Shown here: positions 8,144-17,414 of the stretch, piece after piece
Layout: each line of letters opens with the position of its first letter
How positions within the stretch are numbered: position 1 is the stretch's first letter
The notes under the pieces: model-generated
Seen by the model: only the letters and a program-made list of their open reading frames with translations
Databases searched by the model: none
What the model was told of the DNA's origin: nothing
Origin: UBA7359 sp963976795
GTDB lineage: Bacteria; Pseudomonadota; Gammaproteobacteria; Eutrophobiales; Eutrophobiaceae
Direction of reading: 5' to 3'
Length of the DNA: 64,000 bases
NCBI GenBank assembly: GCA_963976795.1
Contig: CAXBLT010000004.1
Coordinates: 1 to 64,000, forward strand
Program-made: the position numbers and the translations under genes

Positions 8144-9421
8144 TTATAACAGCTCAGCTATACAATGACTTGCATCTGTCGCGATATCTGAAACCTTTAC
8201 TTTTGAAATTTTATTTTCCAGGTTTAAATTCTCAGTAGCTTCCATTTCAACACGAATAAAATTATCTGTATAACCTGTCCATGCATTATTCTCATTACAT
8301 GTTTCCCAAAGTACAGAGTGTGATTTATTGAGTTGATCTTGCAGACAGATTTGACGCATAGATTTTGCCAACGCATGTAGTTGCTGGCTACGTTCTTTTT
8401 TTATTTTAGAGCTAACTTGGTTGGCTAATGATGCTGCTTTTGTGCCTTCACGTTTTGAATAAGTGAAAATGTGTATATGTGAGAACAGGGTTTCTTCAAT
8501 AAATTTAATTGATTCTTGCCACTCACTCTCCGTCTCTCCAGGAAAGCCCACAATAATATCCGTTGTCAAATTAAAATTCGGAACCTCATGCCTTGCCCGT
8601 TGTACCAAGTCTTTAAAATCATCCGTCTTACAGCGACGCGCCATTCGTTTTAAAATGCTATTGCTACCGCTTTGAAGTGGCAAATGCATATGCGGCATCA
8701 GGCGCGTGTTTGAAAATAAATTAAAGAAGTTATCAGGCAAGTCCCAAGGTTCAACGGAGCCAAGCCTTATGCGCGGAACATTTGTGTCGGAAAGGACAGA
8801 TTTTATTAATTCATATAGGCTAGAATTATTATCGCCACCGAAACCACCCACATGAACGCCGGTGAGAACAATTTCCTGAACCCCCTGTTGATGATATCGG
8901 TTTATTTCGTTAATGATATCTTCTGTTGAACGGCTTCGTTCTTCGCCTCTGGCAACAGTTACTATACAAAATGTACACCGATAACGGCAGCCATCTTGTA
9001 TTTTTATGAAGGCTCTATTTCTTCCGCGTTTAAATATGCTTGCCTCGCCGGGCTCAGTGGACAAAGCGGACATCGTTTCACTATTCAATTCTTTTAATGC
9101 AATTTCGACCAACTGATCTTTTTGCTGGTTCTTAATCAGGAGATCAATCCCCGGGATATCGTTCTGAATTTTTTCATCTAGACTTGCGTAACAACCGCTG
9201 ACGATAAGTTTAGCCTGTGGATTATTGCGGTGTGTTCTTCTTATAATTTGCCGAGATTTTTTCACCGCCTCTTGAGTCACGGCACAGGTATTAACGACCA
9301 AGACATCTGCTTCGTCGGCATGTTGAGTTACACTATGACCTTTTTTCTGAAAGCCCTCGGCCCAGAATTCAAGCTCTGCTTCATTTAGACGGCAGCCTAG
9401 TGTTTTTAGGTGAATTTGCAT
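8144..9421 (-). CDS. mtaB: tRNA t6A37 methylthiotransferase MtaB
   Basis: 425 residues. The N-terminal UPF0004 domain has its three iron-sulfur Cys (C10, C46, C77), and the radical-SAM domain has the CxxxCxxC cluster motif at C145, C149 and C152 (CRYRCTFC). The combination LKTLGCRLNEAE plus this arrangement fits the MtaB/YqeV subfamily, which converts t6A to ms2t6A at position 37 of ANN-decoding tRNAs, rather than MiaB or RimO. It heads a minus-strand group with the CbiX-like gene. Confidence 0.88.
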   Translation of the reverse strand: MQIHLKTLGCRLNEAELEFWAEGFQKKGHSVTQHADEADVLVVNTCAVTQEAVKKSRQIIRRTHRNNPQAKLIVSGCYASLDEKIQNDIPGIDLLIKNQQKDQLVEIALKELNSETMSALSTEPGEASIFKRGRNRAFIKIQDGCRYRCTFCIVTVARGEERSRSTEDIINEINRYHQQGVQEIVLTGVHVGGFGGDNNSSLYELIKSVLSDTNVPRIRLGSVEPWDLPDNFFNLFSNTRLMPHMHLPLQSGSNSILKRMARRCKTDDFKDLVQRARHEVPNFNLTTDIIVGFPGETESEWQESIKFIEETLFSHIHIFTYSKREGTKAASLANQVSSKIKKERSQQLHALAKSMRQICLQDQLNKSHSVLWETCNENNAWTGYTDNFIRVEMEATENLNLENKISKVKVSDIATDASHCIAELL

Positions 9422-9477
9422 GGTGGATACTATATCAGATACGTCAATTGTGTATAAACAGGCTGAAAGGCGAGACC

Positions 9478-9843
9478 CTATTTGAGCTTTGCAAGATCCA
9501 AAATAAGTTTTGGCATGTCTTTATGATTACCTATAAATGTTGACACATCAAACCGACACTCCGGGTACTTTGCAGCAGCTGTTTTAATAATAGTGGGAAT
9601 ATCACGTATGACATGGTTACCTGAATTTAAAAAATAAGGGAAAACAGTAATATCAGATACGCCTTCGCTAATGACCTTTTCTATACATTGAAGCAGTGAA
9701 GGTTCGGCCAGTTCTAAATAAGCATGCTCAATTCTATCGTAGTCATCACTGGAATAGGCTTTCACTTTTCTGGTAAGTACCTCGATCTCTTCGTTAGATT
9801 CTTGTCGACGGCTACCATGAGCCAAAATAATAAGAGTGTTCAA
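9478..9843 (-). CDS. CbiX-like sirohydrochlorin chelatase, single domain
   Basis: 121 residues from a TTG start at 9843. The N-terminal LIILAHGSRR motif holds the conserved metal-handling His of CbiX/SirB proteins, and a second conserved segment (VFPYFLNSGNHVIRDIP) supplies the other active-site His. Single-domain proteins of this size insert Co2+ or Fe2+ into sirohydrochlorin in cobalamin or siroheme synthesis. The start lies immediately after the upstream gene's stop, so translation is probably coupled. No other tetrapyrrole genes are in the window. Confidence 0.75.
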   Translation of the reverse strand: MNTLIILAHGSRRQESNEEIEVLTRKVKAYSSDDYDRIEHAYLELAEPSLLQCIEKVISEGVSDITVFPYFLNSGNHVIRDIPTIIKTAAAKYPECRFDVSTFIGNHKDMPKLILDLAKLK

Positions 9844-9844
9844 C

Positions 9845-10377
9845 TTATTTGTGGTCCAGTGATTTTTCTTTTAAAGACTGTTCAAGTAAGGCATCAGTTT
9901 TTCCACTAAGGATCTTTGCTTGTTCTAATATGGTTCGTGAATTAGTGAAATCATTTTGTGAAAAATAGGGTTTTGCCCATGATAAGTAAGCATAAGCTTG
10001 TAAGCTTTGGTTTGGTGATTTGCTAGCCTGATTATGTAAATCGTTTGTCACACTAAACAATTTTATTTGGAGTTGTCTTTCTTTTGTTAGAACACAATTT
10101 GTTGTTGTATAGGCATAATCTGACAGTAAGCCGCTTTTGGTTAAGTTTTTCTGATATGCTTTTGCAAACATCCCTATAGCCTCACAGATTTTTTTTCTTG
10201 GTTATAAAGTAAACCATAACCTAGGTAGATAAATGGATTATCTTTTTCTAATAGTTCCAGATGGTTCTTTCTGTTTTCTCCTCCATACATAGGTAGTAAA
10301 CTACTATCAGCACTCACCGATATTATGGGTGTAAAGGTTAGGAGTACAATAGTTTTTATAAGCAATTGTTTGGTCAT
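9845..10377 (-). pseudogene. Secreted TPR-like protein gene, split by a one-base shift at an A8 run
   Basis: Two frames together look like one gene. The first (10377 to 10174) has a signal peptide (LLTFTPIISVSADS) and the start of a TPR helix (YLGYGLLYNQEKK). The second (10171 to 9845) continues with helical repeats. The shift falls at an eight-A run on the coding strand (10189-10196). Adding one A would give NQEKKICEAIGMFAKAYQKN, a normal TPR helix pair. The causes could be a sequencing error, a real mutation, or slippage-based phase variation. If read separately, the downstream frame could start at ATG 10171. Confidence 0.65.
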
Positions 10378-10404
10378 GTAGATCTGTATAAAAATTATTT
10401 TCTA

Positions 10405-11349
10405 TTAATGTTCTAATAGTGTTTCAAGATGCTTCCCAATACATAATGACAAAGCATTCAAATTATAACCACCTTCCAATAAGGAAATAATGCGATTATC
10501 ACAGTGTTGATCTGCTGATTCCATGATGCGTTCAGTCATCCAGGAAAAAGAATCTGTTGATAGATTTATATTAGCCAACGGATCTGCCTGGTGTGCATCA
10601 AAGCCTGCAGAGATTAGAATAAACTCTGGTTTGAACAGATCCAGTCCGGGTAGGATATCTTCCATAAAAGCCTTTTCATAATCTCCGTCGCTAGCACCAG
10701 CCGGCATTGGGCAATTTAAAGTCGCGCTTTTACCTTTGCCAATCCCTGTTTCTGAATAGCTTCCTGTGCCGGGGTAGAAAGGGTATTGGTGTGTGCTGAT
10801 ATATAAAACCGATGGGTCTTCTTCAAATAAATGTTGTGTCCCGTTCCCGTGATGTACGTCCCAATCTATTATGGCAATCTTATCAATACCATGTGTATTT
10901 TGAAGATAACGTGTCAGCACTGCAATATTATTAAATAAACAAAACCCCATTGCCATGGACATCTCTGCATGGTGACCTGGTGGTCGAATTAGGGCAAAGG
11001 CATTATCAATATTTTTATTGATAATTTCGTTTGCAAGTTGCATAGAGCTACCTGCCGCAAGTAAGGCTATGTCGAATGATTTAATACACACGCTTACATC
11101 CATAGAATCCAAGTAGCGATTGCCAGAACGACAAACTTCCTCTGCACGCCGTATATAGCCAGCATCATGAACCTTTAATACCTGTTCAAGTTCTGCTGAG
11201 TTCGCTTTAATCTGAGTCAAGGTTTCATACCAAGACTGAGCTTCCAGATACTTTAACGTGGCAGATAAACGCGTGCTACATTCTGGGTGACCATCTCCTG
11301 TATCATGTTCTAAAAATCGTGTGTCTTGTACAAAACCTGTTTTCATCAA
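10405..11349 (-). CDS. Histone deacetylase-family (AcuC/HDAC-like) amidohydrolase
   Basis: 314 residues. The HDAC catalytic signature is complete: RPPGHHAE with the tandem His (H126/H127), IDWDVHHGNG with the zinc ligands D164 and H166, and SAGFDAH with the last zinc-ligand Asp. Bacterial members deacetylate small acetylated amines, polyamines or proteins using Zn2+. The GDGHPECSTRL start region is typical. The acceptor cannot be deduced. It is divergently transcribed from the S9 peptidase gene across 76 bases. Confidence 0.9.
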   Translation of the reverse strand: MMKTGFVQDTRFLEHDTGDGHPECSTRLSATLKYLEAQSWYETLTQIKANSAELEQVLKVHDAGYIRRAEEVCRSGNRYLDSMDVSVCIKSFDIALLAAGSSMQLANEIINKNIDNAFALIRPPGHHAEMSMAMGFCLFNNIAVLTRYLQNTHGIDKIAIIDWDVHHGNGTQHLFEEDPSVLYISTHQYPFYPGTGSYSETGIGKGKSATLNCPMPAGASDGDYEKAFMEDILPGLDLFKPEFILISAGFDAHQADPLANINLSTDSFSWMTERIMESADQHCDNRIISLLEGGYNLNALSLCIGKHLETLLEH

Positions 11350-11425
11350 AATAAAGTTTTAATGCCAGTCATCAAGTGATTCGTTATTATACGTGTTTTA
11401 AGATAACAAAAGACGCAATCTTTCT

Positions 11426-13375
11426 ATGTATAAGCCTAAAAAACCCGTGTTCACAAAACAAAAGGTTGCCTTTGGTTCCTGGGAATCAACGATCACAACT
11501 GATCTGATGCTCAATAGCAGTGTTGGTTTGGGTGAAATCAGTATTTTTGGTACGGATATTTACTGGGTGGAGATGCGAGCCAATGAAGGGGGCCGTTATG
11601 TTATCGTAAAACGAACAAACGATGGACAGGAGTCGGATGCTATTCCTGCTGAATATAACGCCCGTACTCGCGTACATGAGTATGGCGGTGGCTCATATCT
11701 GGTAACGGAGCGCGGTGTGGTTTTTTCTAACTTCGCCGACCAATGTTTATATTTGTTTGACGCTAACAACATATGTAAGAAACTCACAGTTCAGGAAGAT
11801 TGTCGTTATGCCGATATAGTCTATGATAAATACCGGGAACGTTTGATTTGTGTGCGAGAAGACCACTCAGACAAAACCAGAGAAGCGATTAATACCATTG
11901 TTACTGTTTCCTTATTAGAGACAGGCGAAGAAACTATTCTCCATAACGGAGCAGATTTCTATTCTAGCCCGCGCCTCAGTAACGATGGGCAACAGTTATG
12001 CTGGATTAGTTGGTTGCACCCCAATATGCCTTGGGATAATACTAGTTTGTATGTTGCTGGTATTGATAGTACGGGTGAGCTTGAACAAGCAAAGCTGATT
12101 GCCGGTGGGGATGACAATGAGGCGGTTTGCCAACCGTCATGGAGTCCTGATGACATACTTTATTTCATATCTGATAAAAGTAATTGGTGGAACTTATATC
12201 GCTCAAGTGAAGAGGGTGTTGAATGTGTTTTAGAAAGTAAAGCAGAGTTCGCCGTGCCTCAATGGTCATTCCGCGAATGTAACTATGACTTTATTGATAA
12301 TGATTCAATCATGGTTGTCTATCGGAAACAAGGCTTGGCATATCTTGGGGTGGTCAACACGAATGAAAAAAAAATGGAAACCCTGACGTTTCCCTATACG
12401 GATATTGAATCGCTAGTCTGTAATAAAAATACTGCTTATTTTTTGGCTGCATCTCCGACTGAATTTGCATCGATTATTGAATATGATATTGCACAACAAA
12501 GTTTTTGTGTAATTCAAAAATCAAATACTATTCGTCTGGATCAAAAATATATTTCTGTTGGTGAGATCATCAGTTTTCCTGTAGCTGAAGATAAAGAGGC
12601 GCATGCCATTTTTTATCGGCCACAGAATAGATATTTCACAGGGCTTGATGATGAAAAACCACCATTGATAGTCATGAGTCATGGAGGACCAACGGGTGAG
12701 TCACATAATGGCCTTAAAATGGTAGCGCAGTTTTTTAGCAGCCGTGGCTTTGCTGTGCTTGATGTTAACTACGGAGGTAGTAGCGGCTATGGACGGGAAT
12801 ATCGACAGCGTTTAAACGGCAACTGGGGTATCGTAGATGTTAATGATTGCAGCAAGGCAGCACTATACGTTGCAGAACAAGGTTGGGCAGATAAAGATCG
12901 CCTTGCGATCCGTGGTGGAAGTGCCGGGGGATTCACTACATTAGCCGCATTGGCATTTACTGATGTATTTAAGGCTGGCGCCAGTCATTATGGTGTTAGT
13001 GATCTTGAGGCGTTAACAAAAGAAACGCATAAATTTGAATCTCGTTATCTGGATACATTGATTGGAGCCTATCCAGAAGAACAAGAGATATACAAGGAAC
13101 GTTCGCCTGTAAATGCGGTAGAAAAATTATCATGCCCTGTTATTTTTTTCCAAGGCTTGGAAGACAAGATAGTCTTGCCCAATCAGGCTGAGATGATGGT
13201 AGAGGCATTAAAAGCAAAGGGGATTCCGGTTGCATATATTGCCTATGAAGGCGAGCAACATGGTTTTCGGCAAGCCAAGAATATTAAACGGACATTAGAG
13301 TCGGAATTGTATTTCTACTCAACAATATTTAACTTTGAGTGTGCGGATAAGATTGAGCCGGTTGAGTTTCTCTAA
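11426..13375 (+). CDS. S9-family prolyl oligopeptidase-like serine peptidase
   Basis: 649 residues. The first about 400 residues are strand-rich with repeated W-containing motifs, fitting a beta-propeller. The C-terminal alpha/beta-hydrolase domain has the nucleophile in GGSAGG (S499), an acid at D580 (GLEDKI) and the base at H612 (EGEQHGF). The order and the GGSxGG form fit the S9C (acylaminoacyl-peptidase/dipeptidyl-peptidase) branch. There is no signal peptide, so it is probably cytosolic and degrades short peptides. Confidence 0.88.
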   Translation: MYKPKKPVFTKQKVAFGSWESTITTDLMLNSSVGLGEISIFGTDIYWVEMRANEGGRYVIVKRTNDGQESDAIPAEYNARTRVHEYGGGSYLVTERGVVFSNFADQCLYLFDANNICKKLTVQEDCRYADIVYDKYRERLICVREDHSDKTREAINTIVTVSLLETGEETILHNGADFYSSPRLSNDGQQLCWISWLHPNMPWDNTSLYVAGIDSTGELEQAKLIAGGDDNEAVCQPSWSPDDILYFISDKSNWWNLYRSSEEGVECVLESKAEFAVPQWSFRECNYDFIDNDSIMVVYRKQGLAYLGVVNTNEKKMETLTFPYTDIESLVCNKNTAYFLAASPTEFASIIEYDIAQQSFCVIQKSNTIRLDQKYISVGEIISFPVAEDKEAHAIFYRPQNRYFTGLDDEKPPLIVMSHGGPTGESHNGLKMVAQFFSSRGFAVLDVNYGGSSGYGREYRQRLNGNWGIVDVNDCSKAALYVAEQGWADKDRLAIRGGSAGGFTTLAALAFTDVFKAGASHYGVSDLEALTKETHKFESRYLDTLIGAYPEEQEIYKERSPVNAVEKLSCPVIFFQGLEDKIVLPNQAEMMVEALKAKGIPVAYIAYEGEQHGFRQAKNIKRTLESELYFYSTIFNFECADKIEPVEFL

Positions 13376-13400
13376 GGGTTCTCCTGAGATGTTTATTTTA

Positions 13401-13449
13401 CGCGGTAGCTGCGTCAACTCCGTTACAGGGCTAACGCCGCGTTACCGCG
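13401..13449. terminator. Possible terminator structure between convergent genes
   Basis: CGCGGTA at 13401-13407 pairs with TACCGCG at 13443-13449, and an inner CGTTA/TAACG pair (13421-13425, 13432-13436) allows a branched hairpin. It lies between the convergent S9 peptidase and isocitrate dehydrogenase genes, followed by AAAAAG. A terminator is the simplest reading, but there is no clean T-run. Confidence 0.35.
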
Positions 13450-13462
13450 AAAAAGTGTCTTT

Positions 13463-14485
13463 TTAGAGGTGGCTTATAACCGCTGCTGTATATTCTTTTG
13501 TATTTGCTGACCCTTGTAGATCTCCTGTACGAGTTTTGGGGTCACTGAGAGCCTCTTTAATCGCACCACGTAGGCGGTCACCCAGTTGTTTTTCTTCGAT
13601 GTGATCCAGCATCATTGCGGCAGCCAGGAGTAGAGCGGTTGGATTCGCAATGCCCTGACCAGCGATATCTGGTGCTGTACCGTGTACAGCTTCAAAGATT
13701 GCGGCGTCTTCACCAATGTTGCCGCCAGGTGCGAGACCGAGGCCACCGATTAAGCCAGCAATTTCATCAGAGAGTATGTCGCCGAACATATTAGTGGTCA
13801 AAATCATGTCGAATTGAGCTGGATTGGTAACCAATTGCATAGCCGTGTTATCTACAATGCGATCTTCGATTTCCAGGCCTGCATATTTTTTTTCTTTACT
13901 GACTTCTCTTGCTGTTTCAAGGAACAGCCCTGTAAGTTTTTTTAGAATGTTTGCCTTATGCACAATCGTAATTTTTTTACGGTTGTTTTTAATGGCATAA
14001 TCAAAAGTATATTTTGCGATTTTGCGACAACCTGAGCGGGTAATAATCCCCGATGCTTCAGCAACGGCTTTTGGATCCCCGTCGATGGGGATGTAATGTT
14101 CAACGCCGACGTAAAACCCTTGTGTGTTTTCACGGATTAGAACGATATCAATATTGTCATAACGGCGGCGATCGTGAAGGTAGGATACCGCTGGTCGAAC
14201 ATTGGCATAGAGTTTAAACTCTTCTCGTAAACGCACGTTTGCAGATCGAAAACCATCACCGATAGGTGTTCCCAGAGGTGCTTTTAGTGCGAGTCTGGTT
14301 TCGCGAATATTATCCATCATGGCTTGTGGCAGTGGATCGCCAAATTCTTCAAATGCAGACAGGCCTGCTTTAAATCGGTGCCATTCAAATCTTGCGCCTA
14401 GAGCATCCAGGATTTCAACTGTAGCGTCAAGGATCTCTGGTCCAATACCATCGCCTTCGATTAATGTTGCTGGTGTAGTTTTAAT
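13463..14485 (-). CDS. NAD-type isocitrate/isopropylmalate dehydrogenase family, ATT start
   Basis: 340 residues if started at ATT 14485. The frame upstream of the first ATG (14320) encodes LIEGDGIGPEI and on to DPLPQAM, the conserved N-terminus of this family, so an ATG-14320 start would delete the nucleotide-binding beginning. Between the in-frame TAG and this segment there is no ATG, GTG or TTG. GGGAG sits 7 bases before the ATT. The body shows IRENTQGFYVGVEH, HKANI, NMFGDILSDE and the HGTAPDIAGQG cofactor loop. The family decarboxylates isocitrate (TCA cycle) or 3-isopropylmalate. The ENTQGFYVG loop and lack of leu neighbours favour isocitrate. Confidence 0.85.
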   Translation of the reverse strand: MKTTPATLIEGDGIGPEILDATVEILDALGARFEWHRFKAGLSAFEEFGDPLPQAMMDNIRETRLALKAPLGTPIGDGFRSANVRLREEFKLYANVRPAVSYLHDRRRYDNIDIVLIRENTQGFYVGVEHYIPIDGDPKAVAEASGIITRSGCRKIAKYTFDYAIKNNRKKITIVHKANILKKLTGLFLETAREVSKEKKYAGLEIEDRIVDNTAMQLVTNPAQFDMILTTNMFGDILSDEIAGLIGGLGLAPGGNIGEDAAIFEAVHGTAPDIAGQGIANPTALLLAAAMMLDHIEEKQLGDRLRGAIKEALSDPKTRTGDLQGSANTKEYTAAVISHL

Positions 14486-14555
14486 GACAATTCTCCCTAA
14501 TAACTATTGAGTGATGAAACAAATATGTTTCAGTCGAGATTATATAAAATGGATG

Positions 14556-16688
14556 TTACAGATTGTTATTCGTTATAACGTTTTTTTTTACATTTACTGT
14601 CCTTGTATCAACAGGCTGTTCTTTCGGAGGAGAAATCAAGTCGTTTAATATCTCCGCGGTTTCGTTTAGTAATATATCTATTGGTTCGTCCTCTTCATTA
14701 TCTTCACCAGATGCTTCTAATTCGTCATCTATATCATCCAGAGGTGGCAGCCCTTTTTCAGCCCGCATAGCATTTTGAATATCTTTTTTTGCAGTTAATA
14801 ACTTTTCACGTTCTGTCTTGCGTTTACTCTCCAGTAATGAAATTTCCTTTTTATCACTAGCTTCACGTTTTACATTAAAGTCATCCATTAACAACTGAAA
14901 TAATTTATTCTCTTTGATCCTTTTCTCGTGTTCAACTTTAGCAACTTCAAATCTATCTATAGGTGCACTTGTTGGATAGTATCGGGCTGGTTTAACTTGA
15001 TCCCAAGGTAATGCGTTTTCGTAAGCACGTTCGCCTTGATCGGAAGAGTCTTCAGCTGTTGGAAAAATGATATCAGGTACAACACCTTTATGTTGATTAC
15101 TACCGCCGCTTACGCGGAAGAATTGTGCAATTGTGGTTTTTAAACGGCCGTGGTCTTCATTGCTTTCTTTAATAAAACGGTTCAGATCAATGACATTTTG
15201 CACAGTGCCTTTGCCAAAGGTAGGTTCGCCAATAATGATACCTCTGCGATAATCCTGGATAGCACCAGCAAAAATTTCGGATGCTGATGCACTATTACGG
15301 TCCACTAAAACCGCTAATGGGCCAGGGTAGCTAATGCCAGGTTCTGGGTCATAATTAATATCAACCCTGCCAGATGCATCTTTGGTTTGAACAACTGGAC
15401 CTCTATCTATAAAGAGCCCGGTTAATTCTAATGCTTCAGATAATGAACCTCCCCCATTACCACGCAGGTCGATTATCAATCCGGAAATATTTTCTTTAAC
15501 CATAGATTTGATCAATTTACGTACATCACGCGAGGTGCTTTTATAATCTTTTTTTCCTTCTGCTTGCGCTGCAAAATCTATATAGAAAGTTGGGAGGTTG
15601 ATTACCCCGATACGTGTATCTGTATCAGGCACATCGATAATACTTGAGCTGGCATCTTGCTCTTCAAGTTTTATCTCATCGCGTGTCATGGTTACTATTT
15701 TAGATGTGCCTTCAACGCCGATATCTTTAGGTAATACTTCAAGTCTTATAATGCTGCCTTTGGGGCCACGAATAAGATCAACCACATCATCCAGACGCCA
15801 GCCAATCACGTCAATTATCTTGCCATCCTTGTCTTGCCCAACACCAACAATCCTGTCATCTGCTTTTAACTCGTTGCTTAAGTCCGCAGGCCCACCTTTT
15901 ATAATTTTGACGACTTGTGTGTAATCATTATCACCACGTAACACGGCTCCAATACCCTCTAATGATAAGCGCATGCTGATATCGAAATTTTCTGATGTTC
16001 GTGGTGAAAAATAAGCAGTGTGAGGTTCTATAGCGGTGGTGTAGGCGTTAATAAACGATTGAAAAACATCGTTTGAGTTCAATTGTAAGGTGCTGGTAAG
16101 TATTCGGTTGTAGCGGTCTGTTAGCGTTTTTTTAATTTCATCAGGTTCTTTTTTTGCGAGTTTTAAATTCAAAACATCATTTTTGACACGTTTAAACCAA
16201 AGCTTATTCAAATCAGCTTTGTTTGCAAACCAATCATCATCGCGGCGATCAAATCGATAGGTCTCATCAATATTGAAATCAAAATCAGAGTCAATCGCAC
16301 TCAGTGCAAATTGGATGCGTTCATCAACACGTTGACGATAACGCTTGAATATTTCAAAAGCAGGATCTAGGTCTGACCTGATAATGGCATTATCTATCGC
16401 GTATTTATACTGATCAAATTCATCAATATCTGTTTTCAGAAAATAGGCTTTGTTTTGATCAAGGTTTTCCAGGTAGTGCTTGTAAATTAATGCAGAAAGA
16501 TTGTCATCTAATTCAGTTTTTTTATAATGATAGGTGGTTAAGATATGCGTTATTAATTCGTTTGCTCTTATATGTTTACTTTCTGGTTCTAATTCTGTGG
16601 TAGGCACAGTTTTAATGTCTGCACATACATTAGAGAAGATCAAGATTAGTGCGCCAGCCAATATGAAGCGTTGTTTAATATTTTTCAA
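14556..16688 (-). CDS. prc: Carboxy-terminal (tail-specific) protease Prc
   Basis: 710 residues with an N-terminal signal peptide (cleavage near VCADI). The PDZ domain is at about 238-325 (EGIGAVLR, GPADLSNELKADD). The S41 peptidase domain follows, with the catalytic Ser/Lys dyad at S468 (SASASE) and K493 (FGKGTV), spaced as in E. coli Prc. This periplasmic enzyme trims proteins from C-terminal tails and controls peptidoglycan hydrolases. Unusual: a very acidic, probably disordered stretch at about residues 645-675 near the C-terminus. Monocistronic by spacing. Confidence 0.93.
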   Translation of the reverse strand: MKNIKQRFILAGALILIFSNVCADIKTVPTTELEPESKHIRANELITHILTTYHYKKTELDDNLSALIYKHYLENLDQNKAYFLKTDIDEFDQYKYAIDNAIIRSDLDPAFEIFKRYRQRVDERIQFALSAIDSDFDFNIDETYRFDRRDDDWFANKADLNKLWFKRVKNDVLNLKLAKKEPDEIKKTLTDRYNRILTSTLQLNSNDVFQSFINAYTTAIEPHTAYFSPRTSENFDISMRLSLEGIGAVLRGDNDYTQVVKIIKGGPADLSNELKADDRIVGVGQDKDGKIIDVIGWRLDDVVDLIRGPKGSIIRLEVLPKDIGVEGTSKIVTMTRDEIKLEEQDASSSIIDVPDTDTRIGVINLPTFYIDFAAQAEGKKDYKSTSRDVRKLIKSMVKENISGLIIDLRGNGGGSLSEALELTGLFIDRGPVVQTKDASGRVDINYDPEPGISYPGPLAVLVDRNSASASEIFAGAIQDYRRGIIIGEPTFGKGTVQNVIDLNRFIKESNEDHGRLKTTIAQFFRVSGGSNQHKGVVPDIIFPTAEDSSDQGERAYENALPWDQVKPARYYPTSAPIDRFEVAKVEHEKRIKENKLFQLLMDDFNVKREASDKKEISLLESKRKTEREKLLTAKKDIQNAMRAEKGLPPLDDIDDELEASGEDNEEDEPIDILLNETAEILNDLISPPKEQPVDTRTVNVKKNVITNNNL

Positions 16689-16852
16689 GATAAGTAATAC
16701 TCGGTCTGTCTATGAATGAGGATGGGTATTTATCTACTAATGACCATCAGTACAAGTATAAGTGCAATCTAGTATTAAGCATTAATTTATGAGCAGTATG
16801 AACGTTCACTAAACTGAGCTTTCATGCCCATAGGAACAGGGACACGCAATAT

Positions 16853-17317
16853 TTATTCAAATCTGGCCAAACCTTCGTTGGAGCTGATATTTTTGATTAA
16901 ATCTTCAACTTTATTGGCTTTTTCTGCATCACCGCCTAAAAAGCCAGGCGCTTCCCGGTAGTAATCCCTTAGGTCATCCAGAATATCAATGTTTTGGCTG
17001 TCCAGTTCCGCAGCGATTTCGAGATGGACCAGGGTTTTCTTTGCATAATTGACGGCTTTGAACCAGTTCGTTCTTTCAGCTTCACGACCATAGCTTTTTG
17101 CTAAAATATGATGATATTCAGCAACTTGTGGCTCTATTTCGACTGCAAGCTCAAGTTTTTTTATGGCTTCACTGTATTTTTCATCTTCATAATGAGCCAA
17201 GCCGCTCTTGAAATAGCTCTCAGATTCTGAGTTGGCAATTACATTTGCCGTCAAGGTAAAAACGCATAGCAGTATGATAAACAGCTTGTGCTGGCAGGTT
17301 TTTATGGACATTTTCAT
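16853..17317 (-). CDS. Secreted TPR protein
   Basis: 154 residues from ATG 17317, preferred over ATG 17371 because it puts a standard signal peptide (KLFIILLCVFTLTANVIA) at the N-terminus. Two to three TPR units follow: ESYFKSGLAHYEDEKYSEAIKKLELAVEIEP is a clear TPR, and the next repeats are less regular. A PGFLGGD motif near the end also occurs in TPR proteins of this type. It is likely a periplasmic protein-interaction module; the partner is unknown. It is divergent from the pseudogene that follows. Confidence 0.65.
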   Translation of the reverse strand: MKMSIKTCQHKLFIILLCVFTLTANVIANSESESYFKSGLAHYEDEKYSEAIKKLELAVEIEPQVAEYHHILAKSYGREAERTNWFKAVNYAKKTLVHLEIAAELDSQNIDILDDLRDYYREAPGFLGGDAEKANKVEDLIKNISSNEGLARFE

Positions 17318-17414
17318 AGGGTTGTAGAGTATAACTCTATTATTTTGTTCTGATAAAGTTAAAAATAACATATTAAATCGCTCATAAACATAGAATAACC
17401 ATCATTTTTTATAA

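Noticed and set aside
13401..13449. GCTAACGCC...GCGTTA stretch resembling an attC site
   Set aside because: It lacks a matching R''/R' pair and lies between convergent housekeeping genes. A terminator-like fold is simpler.
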